From G963701675 sp963701675 (GTDB lineage: Bacteria > Planctomycetota > Planctomycetia > Gemmatales > Gemmataceae), in assembly GCA_963701675.1 (NCBI GenBank), contig OY969623.1, positions 3,224,001 to 3,288,000 on the forward strand: a DNA stretch of 64,000 nucleotides, given 5' to 3'. The notes under the pieces are model-generated. The model worked only from the letters and a program-made list of their open reading frames with translations, was not told the DNA's origin and did no database searches. The translations under genes were made by a program, and so were the position numbers. Shown here one piece after another: positions 18,214 to 27,015 of this stretch. Position 1 is the first letter of the stretch. Every line of letters starts with the position of its first letter.

Positions 18214-19527
18214 TCATTTTCCGCGCAGGAAGTCGAAAAGTCGCTTGGTTCGGCTCTGGCGTTCGCGCTGCAAGTCCGCGATCTTGTCGTAGAGCCAGGC
18301 ATCTCCGTCCGCCGCGTCTTGCTGAGTCGGAAGCTCGAAAGAGGGTGCCGTAGCCGTTGACACGGGCGCCTCCGCCGGTTTGTCATGAACCGCGTCTGTC
18401 GTTTCTGTAACCGTCGGACGCTGCTTCGCCGCTTCCCTCGGCGGGGCCACCGGCTTGGCGGTTCGGGGTGATGGTGCACACACCGGATTTGCACTCGCGT
18501 GTCGCACCAACTCGGTATGCAACTCGTGGATCTCTTCCGTGATTTGATGAAGCCGGTCCACCTCGCTTCGTATTAACCCGACTTGTTCGCGCTGCATGTC
18601 GCTGAACATGTCGACCATTGTCGTCATCGCGCTCTGAAACTGGTCGAACATCTGGTTCTGAACGGCGGCGAAGCGGTCGAACAACGACACCAGAAAATCC
18701 TGGGTAACCGCCGGTTTCGGTATGGTCGGGCCAAGCGCGACCAGGCTGCCGCCGTTCGCCGAGGAGCGCAGGTGCGACCCGTTGGAGTGTGAGGTGGAGT
18801 CAGCGTCTGTACGGCGGCCGCACGAGGTGATTAACACCCGAAACCGATGGCTGCCGACTTGAAGCTCGTCACGGTCATCGAGTTGTGCCCAGCGAATGCG
18901 GCGACCGTTCAAGAGCGTACCATCCTGGCCGAGCAAATCGAAAATCCAAACTCCGGACGGTGTTCGCAGGAGACTGCAATGAAATCCGGAAACGCTCGGG
19001 TCGCTTACGCCGAGCCCGAGCGCAATAGCGCGCCGACCGACCAGTGCCAAAACGGAGTTCATCCGCCAAAGATACGGCTCGGTGGGGCCGCCGATACACT
19101 CCAGTGCAACGTCCGGTTCCGAATGGTCGTGAAGAGTTGTGGCGGTAAGAGGATTCGACTGCGGTTCAGGCTCATCGCAATTGGAGCCGTTGCAGTAGAA
19201 CTGCAACGAATAATCGCCAACCTGCAAGACCTGGTCGTTTCGGAGCCAAGCGGCGCCGGCGCGAATTCCGTCACGATAGATTCCGGTGCGGCTATACAGG
19301 TCGACGACGAAGGGCCTTCCACCGATCAATTGGAAGTACCCGTGCCGGCGGCTGACCTGAGGATCGGGTAGCGCCAAATCCGCCTGTGCCTCCCGGCCGA
19401 TGAGCGCAAGCGGTAGAAACAGATTCTTACCCTGTGCCCTGGACTTTCCGGGGCCTGTGATGACGACCTCCACGCCCCCGTTGGCGCCACACGCCTCGAG
19501 CAATAGGTCAATCGAGTGCTTGTACAT
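18214..19527 (-). CDS. Two-FHA-domain protein with coiled coil
   Basis: A 437-residue cytoplasmic protein. FHA domain 1 is at about residues 30-110 (IGREAQADLALPDPQVSRRH) and FHA domain 2 at about 155-235 (VGRRAIALGLGVSDPSVSGFH, DGTLLNGRRI). Next come a coiled coil of about 80 residues and a basic C-terminus. FHA domains bind phosphothreonine peptides, so it is likely an adaptor for Ser/Thr kinase signalling, which is abundant in planctomycetes. The second domain keeps the S..H pair; the start is ATG at 19527. Confidence 0.88.
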   Translation of the reverse strand: MYKHSIDLLLEACGANGGVEVVITGPGKSRAQGKNLFLPLALIGREAQADLALPDPQVSRRHGYFQLIGGRPFVVDLYSRTGIYRDGIRAGAAWLRNDQVLQVGDYSLQFYCNGSNCDEPEPQSNPLTATTLHDHSEPDVALECIGGPTEPYLWRMNSVLALVGRRAIALGLGVSDPSVSGFHCSLLRTPSGVWIFDLLGQDGTLLNGRRIRWAQLDDRDELQVGSHRFRVLITSCGRRTDADSTSHSNGSHLRSSANGGSLVALGPTIPKPAVTQDFLVSLFDRFAAVQNQMFDQFQSAMTTMVDMFSDMQREQVGLIRSEVDRLHQITEEIHELHTELVRHASANPVCAPSPRTAKPVAPPREAAKQRPTVTETTDAVHDKPAEAPVSTATAPSFELPTQQDAADGDAWLYDKIADLQRERQSRTKRLFDFLRGK

Positions 19528-19657
19528 CCCGTTGTGTCTCAGTCCACTCGTTTTCGATGCGTGGCGATCGACGGTCCTTGCACTGCTGTTGGCGCACAGC
19601 GGTGCACGGGATTCATCCCTAACAGTTTTTGTACGGGCAATCAACTAATTTTCCCTG

Positions 19658-19680
19658 ATCGTTTAATGAATGTAAACGAT
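19658..19680. promoter_or_regulatory. Probable TetR-family operator
   Basis: A perfect inverted repeat, ATCGTTTA at 19658-19665 and TAAACGAT at 19673-19680, with a seven-base AT-rich spacer. It lies 48 bases before the TetR gene at 19729 and within the divergent gap to the FHA gene, as expected for an autorepressor site. It could affect both directions. Confidence 0.6.
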
Positions 19681-19728
19681 TTGATGCACGGCATCGCCCG
19701 CTTGTTCATTGACAACTAGGATAAAACC

Positions 19729-20379
19729 ATGAAAAAGTCTGTGCGCCGACGCGTGCCGGTGTCAAATTCAACAGCACGAATGCGCAAGCCGGAACGCAAA
19801 CGGCAGTTACTTAATCTCGCCAAACATCTCTTCGTGACGCTTGGCTATCACGACACCACGACGGAGAAAATCGCCGCCGCAGCCGGCGTTTCCGAGCCGG
19901 TCCTTTATCGACACTTCGAAAGCAAAAAGGCGCTGTTCTTGGAAGTCCTCGAAGAAGTGCGGCACGCAACGCTTCTTCGCTGGCAAGCGCAGACGGCCGG
20001 CTTGGCCGACCCCGTCGCCAAGCTGTGCGCGATTATTGACATCTACCTAGGGGCCACCCGCGAACATCCCCTCGAACTTCGGGTTATGCACCGAACCCTG
20101 GTGGAAGCGGACGACGAGGAAATCGCCGCAACTCTGCGAGCATTTTATTTGGAAACGGAACGGCTCCTCGCAGACACCGTGGCAGAGGGACAACGGACCG
20201 GCGTTTTCCGCTCCACCTTCGATCCACGTGTGCCCGCGTGGGAATTGATCCGGGCAGCCATAGGATACAGCCTCACGGAAACGCTCCAGGTTCCGCTGTA
20301 TCAAGAACCCGACTATATCCCTAAAGCCATCGAATTCATGTTTCGCAGCATGCTTGCCTCAGACACCAACCGTCCTTGA
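19729..20379 (+). CDS. TetR/AcrR-family transcriptional regulator
   Basis: A 216-residue repressor-type protein. The N-terminal helix-turn-helix is at about residues 25-70 (LLNLAKHLFVTLGYHDTTTEKIAAAAGVSEPVLYRHFESK is split across positions 24-63). The rest is the helical ligand-binding and dimerisation domain. An AGGA lies eight bases before the ATG. The next gene, a Kdo hydroxylase homologue, starts 57 bases downstream on the same strand and is probably co-transcribed and co-regulated. Confidence 0.92.
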   Translation: MKKSVRRRVPVSNSTARMRKPERKRQLLNLAKHLFVTLGYHDTTTEKIAAAAGVSEPVLYRHFESKKALFLEVLEEVRHATLLRWQAQTAGLADPVAKLCAIIDIYLGATREHPLELRVMHRTLVEADDEEIAATLRAFYLETERLLADTVAEGQRTGVFRSTFDPRVPAWELIRAAIGYSLTETLQVPLYQEPDYIPKAIEFMFRSMLASDTNRP

Positions 20380-20435
20380 CTCACTTACCCGTTCCGGCTA
20401 TACGACGGCGAAACGGCAAACCGGAGGTCCGTCCG

Positions 20436-21318
20436 TTGTCCGATTATTTCCGTTCGGGCGCCGCGCTGGCGTCACGGCTGGAGCGCGGCGAGCTGATCGT
20501 GTATCCGTCGTGCCCGTTCACCCTGCCTGCGGACAACGACCGTCTGTTTCTTTTTGAACAGCGAGTGAACGGCCGGCGACACAAGAACATTAGTTATGAC
20601 CCGCACACCGGATGCACAACGGGATTCAGGAAGCAATCGCCAGAGCAACAAGCTCGGCTATATAAGATCCTCGGAGCGTTTTCGGAACGCGCGTAGCGCG
20701 TGGTTGTCCAAAGTCCTCCCAGAATATGCCGCCGCGTGGAAGCTCGACCGCGTCAGCTATCGCCCGGAAGAAGAGGCTATGCGGCAGCTCCGGTTGACAG
20801 CGCGAAACGACTTGTTGCACATTGATGCATTTCCCAATCGGCCGACGCACGGCTGGCGCTTGCTCCGGTTGTTCGTGAATCTCAATCCCACAGAGCCGCG
20901 CGTTTGGGTTACTTCGGAGAGTTTCTCGACGCTACTCGCCCAGTACCGAGGTGAAGTCGGTACGGCCATGCCTTCTAGCTCAAGTTGGTTCAGGCGCGTC
21001 GGACGTAGCATGCTTCGGAGTGTGTGGACGGGCCAAGACGAATCATCCAAGTACGATGCGTTCATGTGTCGCTTTCACCATTTCCTGAAGCGGCATGACC
21101 GTTTTCAGGAACGCTGTGCAAAACGCTATTGGTCTTTTCCGCCCGGCGCAGCCTGGTTGGCGATGACCGACGCCGTGAGTTACGCGGAACTTCGTGGCCG
21201 ACACGCCCTTGAACACTCGTATTTCATTTCCCCGCAGACACTCACACACCCGAGTGAATCGCCTGCATCTTTGATCGAACGAACCTTTGGCGCCTCCAGC
21301 ATTTCCCGCGCCGCTTGA
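20436..21318 (+). pseudogene. Kdo hydroxylase (KdoO-like), frameshifted
   Basis: The first part (LERGELIVYPSCPF, RRHKNISYDP) and the second part (RNDLLHIDAFPNRPTHGW, FVNLNPTEPRVWVTSE) together match the Fe(II)/2-oxoglutarate-independent-looking Kdo 3-hydroxylase family, which modifies the inner-core sugar Kdo of lipopolysaccharide. The two parts are in frames one base apart; the break is at about 20690-20703, inside ACGCGC-GTA-GCGCGT. Removing one T there joins SERA to SAWLSKVLPEY. The likely start is TTG at 20436 with GGAGGT at 20423-20428. The iron-binding HxD is kept. Either a pseudogene or a sequence error. Confidence 0.75.
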
Positions 21319-21381
21319 CGTATCCGATGCTCAAGCCGATATTGGGATATACCCACACCAGATTCCGCCGGTGGCTTTTCC

Positions 21382-22122
21382 ATGCCCATCGCAGACCTCG
21401 GCCGCGAGCTATGGGACGGCCTGCTGCAACTTCTGTATCCCCAGGTGTGCGCCGTTTGCGGTGCTTCGATCGGCTCCGAACAGAAGTACTTTTGCGCGGC
21501 ATGTCGGTCCGCTTTGGTTGCTGACCCCCACATGTCCTGCCCGCGATGTGCCACCACGGTGGGTCCCTACGTAGACACGGCCGATGGATGTAGTCATTGT
21601 CGGGCATTGAACCTTCACTTTGACCGCGCCGTTCGAATGGGCCCCTACGAAGGCACCCTGCGCGAGCTCATACTTCGCATGAAGTATCCGGGCGGCGAAA
21701 CGATTGCAACGATGCTCGCCCAAGTTTGGGCAGAGGCGATCGAACCGCGTGTGCGTCAGTTCGCCGTGAATGTGGTGATTCCGGTGCCGCTTCACTGGCG
21801 GCGCCGCTGGACGCGTGGCTTCAATCAATGCGAGGCGTTGGGTCAGGTCATTGCGGGTCTGTTACGGATTCCGTGCCGCCCCGGTTGGCTTCGGCGCGTC
21901 CGGAATACCCCGCCACAGGTCAAAGAGTCCCCCGCCGGCCGGCGGATCAATGTTCGTGGCGCGTTCAAGGTGCGGTCTGGTGCAAAACTCGATGGCAGGG
22001 CGGTTTTGCTTGTGGACGACGTACTGACCACGGGAACCACCTGTAACGAAGCCGCCAGGGCACTTGTCAAGTCGGGCGCTGCGCGAGTTTCGGTCGCGGT
22101 AATCGCCCACGCCATGCCGTAA
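21382..22122 (+). CDS. ComF-family phosphoribosyltransferase-like protein
   Basis: A 246-residue protein with an N-terminal double zinc-ribbon (PQVCAVCGASI...FCAACRS; MSCPRCATTV...GCSHCRAL) and a C-terminal phosphoribosyltransferase domain with the PRPP motif VLLVDDVLTTGTTC. This is the ComF/GntX arrangement. ComF proteins take part in DNA uptake in naturally competent bacteria, but homologues occur widely in species where that role is untested. The start ATG at 21382 gives a normal N-terminus. Confidence 0.9.
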   Translation: MPIADLGRELWDGLLQLLYPQVCAVCGASIGSEQKYFCAACRSALVADPHMSCPRCATTVGPYVDTADGCSHCRALNLHFDRAVRMGPYEGTLRELILRMKYPGGETIATMLAQVWAEAIEPRVRQFAVNVVIPVPLHWRRRWTRGFNQCEALGQVIAGLLRIPCRPGWLRRVRNTPPQVKESPAGRRINVRGAFKVRSGAKLDGRAVLLVDDVLTTGTTCNEAARALVKSGAARVSVAVIAHAMP

Positions 22123-22219
22123 GACCTGTCACTGCATTCGTGTAATGCCGGAAAGGATGTCGATATGCAACGTATTGCCCATCGCGCATACCTTTAGCAT
22201 TTTTCCTCATTTATTGGGT

Positions 22220-22248
22220 TTGACAAGAATCAACAGCTGAGCCATAAA
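22220..22248 (+). promoter_or_regulatory. Possible sigma70-type promoter for DUF1573 gene
   Basis: TTGACA at 22220-22225, a 17-base spacer, and CATAAA at 22243-22248. It lies in the 215-base gap 90 bases before the ATG at 22338. The -35 is a perfect consensus and the -10 is partial. Confidence 0.4.
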
Positions 22249-22337
22249 GACTATGTCACGTAGACTTCCCGGTTTCCTGTCACGTCGTCGTTCTCATCAC
22301 GGAAACTGGGGCACAACGCTCCGGGATAACCGCAACC

Positions 22338-23318
22338 ATGTTTCGCTTCTTCCTAGCGCTGAGTATCGCCCTTACCCTCGTATCGTCCGGCTTGGCGGGA
22401 ACCTGGGCCGAGGCGCTTTTCGATGGTCATACGCGCGACTTCGGTTCGGTACCACGCGGCCCGACCCTCAGTCACGCTTTCCACATCACCAATAAGACCG
22501 CACAATCGGTGCATATTGCCGGTGTCCGAGTATCGTGCGGCTGCGTAACCGCATGGGCGCAGAAAAACGATTTGGCGCCCGGCGAAACCAGCGCCGTCAT
22601 GGCAGAAATGGACACTCGTCGCTTCTCGGGACACAAGGCGGTGACAATCTACGTGCAGTTCGATCGCCCCGCCTGGGAAGAGGTTCGGCTGCAAGTGCAA
22701 GCCAATGGACGTGACGACGTCAATTTCAGCCCGGAAGCCTTTGCATTCGGGTCATCCCGAAAAGGCCAATCACCGAGCGCAAGCGTCAACATGTCCCTAT
22801 ACGGCTCGGCGAACTGGCGAATCACGGACATTCGCAGCGACAGCAACTTCGTGCTGACGTCGATCCAGGAAACACGTCGAACCGCCAACGATGCCACCTA
22901 CCAAGTAACGGCACAAGTTCGCGGAGATTGTCCGGTGGGACGTTGGTACACCGATGTGTGGGTGAGTACCAATAACCCGGCCACGCCTCGGATCCGGGTG
23001 CCGCTCACCATCGAGATCGAGCCTTCGCTCAGCGTAAGCCCGGCGGTTGCCGACCTGGGCCAAGTCAAGGCCGGTGAGGAAACCGAGAAAAAGGTCATCG
23101 TTCGCGGCGGCAAACCATTCCGAATCTCTTCGATCCAAGGTGGGGACGACCATTTAACGGTCAAGGACAATACCGAGGGGAGCAAGCCCGTCCACGTGCT
23201 CACGGTCAAGTTCAAGGCCAATCAATCCGGCGGCCTCAAACGCACGGTGCGCATCGTCACCGACCTCGCCGATGAAGGATCGGTCGAGTTCCAGGCGGTC
23301 GCACAGGTCACTCCTTAA
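22338..23318 (+). CDS. Secreted DUF1573 protein
   Basis: A 326-residue exported protein with a signal peptide (FRFFLALSIALTLVSSGLAG). It then has the DUF1573 signature: FGSVPRGPTLSHAFHITN, VRVSCGCVTAWA and LAPGETSAV. A second Ig-like region follows, with DLGQVKAGEETEKKVIV. The domain is an Ig-like fold common in Bacteroidetes and planctomycetes; no enzyme activity is known. Confidence 0.88.
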   Translation: MFRFFLALSIALTLVSSGLAGTWAEALFDGHTRDFGSVPRGPTLSHAFHITNKTAQSVHIAGVRVSCGCVTAWAQKNDLAPGETSAVMAEMDTRRFSGHKAVTIYVQFDRPAWEEVRLQVQANGRDDVNFSPEAFAFGSSRKGQSPSASVNMSLYGSANWRITDIRSDSNFVLTSIQETRRTANDATYQVTAQVRGDCPVGRWYTDVWVSTNNPATPRIRVPLTIEIEPSLSVSPAVADLGQVKAGEETEKKVIVRGGKPFRISSIQGGDDHLTVKDNTEGSKPVHVLTVKFKANQSGGLKRTVRIVTDLADEGSVEFQAVAQVTP

Positions 23319-23436
23319 CGCGCCGATCACGCTTGACGGCGCGGCCATTTCCAATTATTCCGACGTTCTTACGGCCACCAATAATCGCCGTAACCATTGG
23401 CGGGCGTATATGGCTTGACCGCGGGAAGTGGGCATT

Positions 23437-24052
23437 ATGCTTATTTGCGACAATCCCCGTTTCTTGTTCGTTCACATTCAAAAAACGGGCGGAACCAGTC
23501 TCGCCACCGCCCTTCGGTCAACCAACCCTGAAGCACAACTGTTCCAGGGAACGCACGACCATGCACGATGGGCCCGGCAGAGGTTGCAGAACCAATACGA
23601 CTCCTACTTCAAGTTCGCCTTCGTGCGCAACCCGTGGGACAGACTGGTTTCCTGGTATGCGATGATCATGCAAGCGTCGCAGAAGCCTGTCGCCGAACTC
23701 AATCGATTCTGGCAGTACGTTTTGGCCGAGGCGCCTACCTTTGACGACTTCGTGAACCGCTGCACCGACATTGTCGACGATGTGGACGGGCAGAAGAGCA
23801 TCATGTATAACCAGCTGGACTACGTGACCGATGAGCGCGGCAGAATAATCGTTGATTACGTGGGGCGCTGACGAGACGCTGGAGGCGGATGCCTGCGCGA
23901 TCCTCGCAAAACTCGGCATGGCCGGCACTGTGTTGCCTCATGAAAACCGGTCGAGCCACCGCGACTATCGCAGCTATTACTCGGAGCGAACGCGGCAGCT
24001 GGTTGCCGAGAGGTATGCCCGCGACATCGAACACTTCGGATATCAGTTCTAA
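23437..24052 (+). pseudogene. Sulfotransferase-family protein, frameshifted
   Basis: The first 145 codons (LFVHIQKTGGTSLATAL, FVRNPWDRLVSWY, NQLDYVTDERGRIIVDYVGR) match the PAPS-dependent sulfotransferase family, with the 5'-phosphosulfate loop KTGGTS at residue 16. A TGA follows at 23869-23871. The expected continuation (ETLEADACAILAKLGM ... SSYRDYRSYYSERTRQLVAERYARDI-type tail) is present from about 23873 in the next frame and ends at 24052. A single inserted base in CGCTGACGAG, against an expected VGRFETLE, explains the break. The gene is inactive unless the base is an error. Confidence 0.75.
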
Positions 24053-24086
24053 CCCAGCGCGTGCAGAAGTCGGCAGGACCGAACTC

Positions 24087-24929
24087 ATGCGTTTCAGCAA
24101 GCTCCATGCCGCCGGCATTGACATCATTGCAATCGACAGCATCAACGAGACCCAACCACATTTACCGTCGGCACTCAGTCGCGCGATTTGCAATAGGCAT
24201 TTTGGGGCAGGCGCGGATGGCATGGTCGCCATCGAACGGTCCACTCGAGGCGATTTTCGGGCCGGTGTGTATTCGTCTGACGGACAAGATCGCGGGCCGG
24301 AGCCCATTCCGCTGTGTTGTGCGGCAGCGTTTGCGGCCGCGCGCGGCATCGTTCGCCACTCCCAGCTCCGGGTTGAAGCAGGTCCGCACTTGCACTATTT
24401 GACGGTCCCCGCCACGAAGCGACGCGCGACGACAGTACGGATCGACCTCGGCCAACCGAACTTGCAGGCCGCCCGGATTCCCACAACACTGCCGGGCAAC
24501 CCGCCGGTAGAAGTGCCGGTCACTTTCCCGGACACCATGCATAATGTCACGGCAATAGGTCTGAGTACGCCTTTCGCCGTGATCTTTGTACGCGAGCTTT
24601 CCGATGCACTGGTGAACGGTGTCGGCCGGCAGATGGAAACGCATCCCGGATTTCCGGAACGGACGAACGTCGCATTCGTCAAAATCAACAAGCCGGACGA
24701 CGTGACAGTCCGTGTCTGGGAACGAGACTTGGGCGAAGCGCGGATCAGCGGAACCGGCGCAGGCGCCATCTCCGTCGCCGGCGGCTTGACCGGGCGAACC
24801 AAACGCAGCCTGACCGTTCACTTCGCCGAGGGCCAGGTAGATGCCGAGTGGGATCAAAATGACAACCACGTTTACATGACCTGCGCGGTTCAAGAAGTTT
24901 ATCAAGGCGACTGGCCGGAACGCATTTAG
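24087..24929 (+). CDS. Diaminopimelate epimerase paralogue lacking both catalytic cysteines
   Basis: A 280-residue protein with the length and order of DapF: MRFSKLHAAG at the start, LRVEAGPHLHYL, HPGFPERTNVAFV and a C-terminal GTGA loop. The residues that make DapF a racemase are gone: the GND asparagine is Ile, the CGNGxRC loop reads EPIPLCC so that catalytic Cys73 is Glu72, and the ACGTGA loop reads ISGTGA with Ser221 for Cys217. It is therefore unlikely to epimerise diaminopimelate by the two-cysteine mechanism. It may be a degenerate paralogue or a protein with another role. It precedes the phosphohexomutase by 30 bases. Confidence 0.75.
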   Translation: MRFSKLHAAGIDIIAIDSINETQPHLPSALSRAICNRHFGAGADGMVAIERSTRGDFRAGVYSSDGQDRGPEPIPLCCAAAFAAARGIVRHSQLRVEAGPHLHYLTVPATKRRATTVRIDLGQPNLQAARIPTTLPGNPPVEVPVTFPDTMHNVTAIGLSTPFAVIFVRELSDALVNGVGRQMETHPGFPERTNVAFVKINKPDDVTVRVWERDLGEARISGTGAGAISVAGGLTGRTKRSLTVHFAEGQVDAEWDQNDNHVYMTCAVQEVYQGDWPERI

Positions 24930-24959
24930 CCTCCGCCAAGGACTTCACGAGGATGCTTC

Positions 24960-26927
24960 ATGGATTTGCTTGCCGCGGCGAAAGAAGGGTTTCAAACCGT
25001 CGAGGTCGATCCGGCTGTAAAAAATCAGGCATTCGAGCATCTACGCACCTGGCTCACCGATGCCGCATTCACGCCCTATCGTCCGCAGTTACAGTGGCTC
25101 ATCGAAACCAAACAGTGGCCGGGCTTGATTGATCGGTTCTGTGAGATTCTGCCTTTCGGAACCGGCGGACGCCGTGGCCCCGTAGGGATTGGCCCTAACC
25201 GAATGAACCTGTGGACACTCGGCGCCTCGGTGCAAGGTCATTGCGAGTACCTCAAACAGCAATTCCCCGGCGCTGCCGTGCTTCACGTGGCGGTCGCCTA
25301 CGATGTTCGGGAGTTCAAGGACAAACGCCATCAATACAATCCCGATCTTCCTAATCCCGCTCTCGGTTTGTCATCCAAGCACTTTGCCCACCATGCAACC
25401 GAAGTCTACACGGCCAATGGGATTCACGTCTCCGTTCTGCCGCCCGACAGCCCTCGCTATCTGGCGACACCGGAACTCTCTTTCATCATCCGTCATCTCC
25501 GGTTTCAAGGCGGTCTCAATGTTTCCGCCTCCCACAACCCGCCGGATGACAATGGCGGCAAGTTCTACGACGAGCGCGGCGGCCAACCCATTGCGCCGGA
25601 CGATCAGATCATGGCCGAGCTGGTGGACCAGGTCACGACTATCAAAGCCCTGCCCTGGCCGGAGGCCGTGCGTTCCGGAAAAGTCCACTATCTCAATCAA
25701 GAATCCCATGCGGCCTACATCGACGTGTGCCGCCGGCAAAGCCTGGTACCGCCGCCTCGCTTCGACGAGATCAAGGTCGTCTTCACGCCGCTTCACGGTG
25801 TCGGCGCCATGACCGCGATGGAAGTCCTGACCGCTCAGGGCTTCCGTGTGACACCCGTCGAAGAACAGATGAAGCCCGACGGCCAGTTTCCGAACGTGAC
25901 CCAATCCCCAAACCCGGAAGTCCCCGCATCGATGGATCGCGCCGCCGCTTTGGGTGACGAATGCCATGCCGACATTTTGCTTGCGACGGACCCCGATGCA
26001 GACCGCGTCGGGACCATGTTTCCCAGGGGTCAGGGGTCAGGGGTCGGGGGTCAGGCACCGGACGTACTGGCCCCTGACCCCTGTCCCCTGACCCCTTTTA
26101 GGTATGTCAATGGAAATGAAATCGCGGCGTTGCTCACGCATTTCAAGCTGGCGAAACTCAGCGAACAGAGTCGGCTGCCGCCGTCGCCCATTGTCTTGTG
26201 CACGGAAGTAACCACGGCTCTGGTGACCAAGATCGCTCGGCACTTCGGGGCACAGGTCGTGAATAACCTTTTGGTCGGATTCAAATACATGGCCGATGTG
26301 CTGTGGCAACTGGAAAGCACCGGTTCGTTCGACGACATCCGCGGCACGCCGGAGGACTTCGTGATCGCGTCCGAAGAGAGCCACGGAATTATGGCGCTGC
26401 CCCAAGTACGGGACAAAGACGCTGGCGCGGCGTGCTTGTTGCTTGCCGAACTTGCCCTCGACCAAAAACGCAAGGGCCGCACGGCGTTGGCGTATCTCCA
26501 ACACATGTATGAACAATTCGGTTACCACCGGAATACGATGGCCCCGATTGTAATGACCGGCCTGGAAGGCAAGCAGAAGATGGCGCGCATGATGGAAAGA
26601 CTGCGCTCCAACCCGCCGACGCAAATCGCCGGGTTGACCGTGACTGGGTTTGAGGATCTTCGTGACGAAAACGGCCGCATGGGCCCGATCAAGGGCGACA
26701 CCGACCGCGCCGCCCGCAACTTCCTGATCTGGCGCATGGGCGATCATGCCAAGCTTTCACTTCGACCAAGCGGCACCGAACCAAAAGCGAAGGCGTATAT
26801 CGAAGTCTCATCGGCCCCACGCGGAACCCGGATGTCCGACGATGAATGGGGAAGAATCCAAAGCGGCGTGGATGACCTGGCCAAGCGCCTGGCGGATGAT
26901 TTTCTGGCCCACGCGCTCCGCACTTAG
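24960..26927 (+). CDS. Phosphoglucomutase/phosphomannomutase family protein
   Basis: A 655-residue alpha-D-phosphohexomutase. Diagnostic sites are the phosphoserine loop VSASHNPPDDNGG (Ser191), the metal loop ATDPDADRVGTMFP, the sugar loop ASEESHGIM and the phosphate-binding loop RPSGTEPKAKAY. It interconverts hexose 1- and 6-phosphates; the exact sugar is not determinable. Just after the metal loop, about 25 residues (356-380) are encoded by an inserted palindrome rich in GGGGTCA repeats and are absent from the normal alignment. AGGA precedes the ATG. Confidence 0.9.
   Translation: MDLLAAAKEGFQTVEVDPAVKNQAFEHLRTWLTDAAFTPYRPQLQWLIETKQWPGLIDRFCEILPFGTGGRRGPVGIGPNRMNLWTLGASVQGHCEYLKQQFPGAAVLHVAVAYDVREFKDKRHQYNPDLPNPALGLSSKHFAHHATEVYTANGIHVSVLPPDSPRYLATPELSFIIRHLRFQGGLNVSASHNPPDDNGGKFYDERGGQPIAPDDQIMAELVDQVTTIKALPWPEAVRSGKVHYLNQESHAAYIDVCRRQSLVPPPRFDEIKVVFTPLHGVGAMTAMEVLTAQGFRVTPVEEQMKPDGQFPNVTQSPNPEVPASMDRAAALGDECHADILLATDPDADRVGTMFPRGQGSGVGGQAPDVLAPDPCPLTPFRYVNGNEIAALLTHFKLAKLSEQSRLPPSPIVLCTEVTTALVTKIARHFGAQVVNNLLVGFKYMADVLWQLESTGSFDDIRGTPEDFVIASEESHGIMALPQVRDKDAGAACLLLAELALDQKRKGRTALAYLQHMYEQFGYHRNTMAPIVMTGLEGKQKMARMMERLRSNPPTQIAGLTVTGFEDLRDENGRMGPIKGDTDRAARNFLIWRMGDHAKLSLRPSGTEPKAKAYIEVSSAPRGTRMSDDEWGRIQSGVDDLAKRLADDFLAHALRT
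26025..26099. repeat. Palindromic repeat inserted in frame in the phosphohexomutase gene
   Basis: Left arm 26025-26055 is built from three GGGGTCA-type units; right arm 26069-26099 is its reverse complement apart from a few mismatches. The 13-base centre is unrelated. The length is a multiple of three in effect, and the frame stays open on both sides. It encodes the Gly/Pro-rich segment between the metal loop and YVNGNEIAALL. Confidence 0.8.
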
Positions 26928-26936
26928 ATCAGCGCC

Positions 26937-26973
26937 GCTTGCGGCTTAGCGAGATAAACGCTAACCCGCAAGC
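26937..26973. repeat. Palindrome, CCGCTTGCGG family
   Basis: Arms 26937-26951 and 26959-26973 pair over 15 bases with one mismatch around AGATAAA. It starts nine bases after the phosphohexomutase stop and may act as a terminator. Same family as 13439 and 33198. Confidence 0.65.
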
Positions 26974-27015
26974 AGCAGGGTTTGAATTGTTGACCCGGCG
27001 ACGCGGTAGGTTAGA

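Noticed and set aside
20376..20696. Programmed +1 frameshift in the Kdo hydroxylase gene
   Set aside because: There is no slippery codon with rare tRNA and no stimulatory structure known for +1 events; the break sits at a short palindrome, which fits an error or mutation better.
23869..23871. TGA in the sulfotransferase gene read as selenocysteine
   Set aside because: The frame after this TGA does not continue the protein; the homologous tail is in another frame, so a base insertion is the simple explanation.
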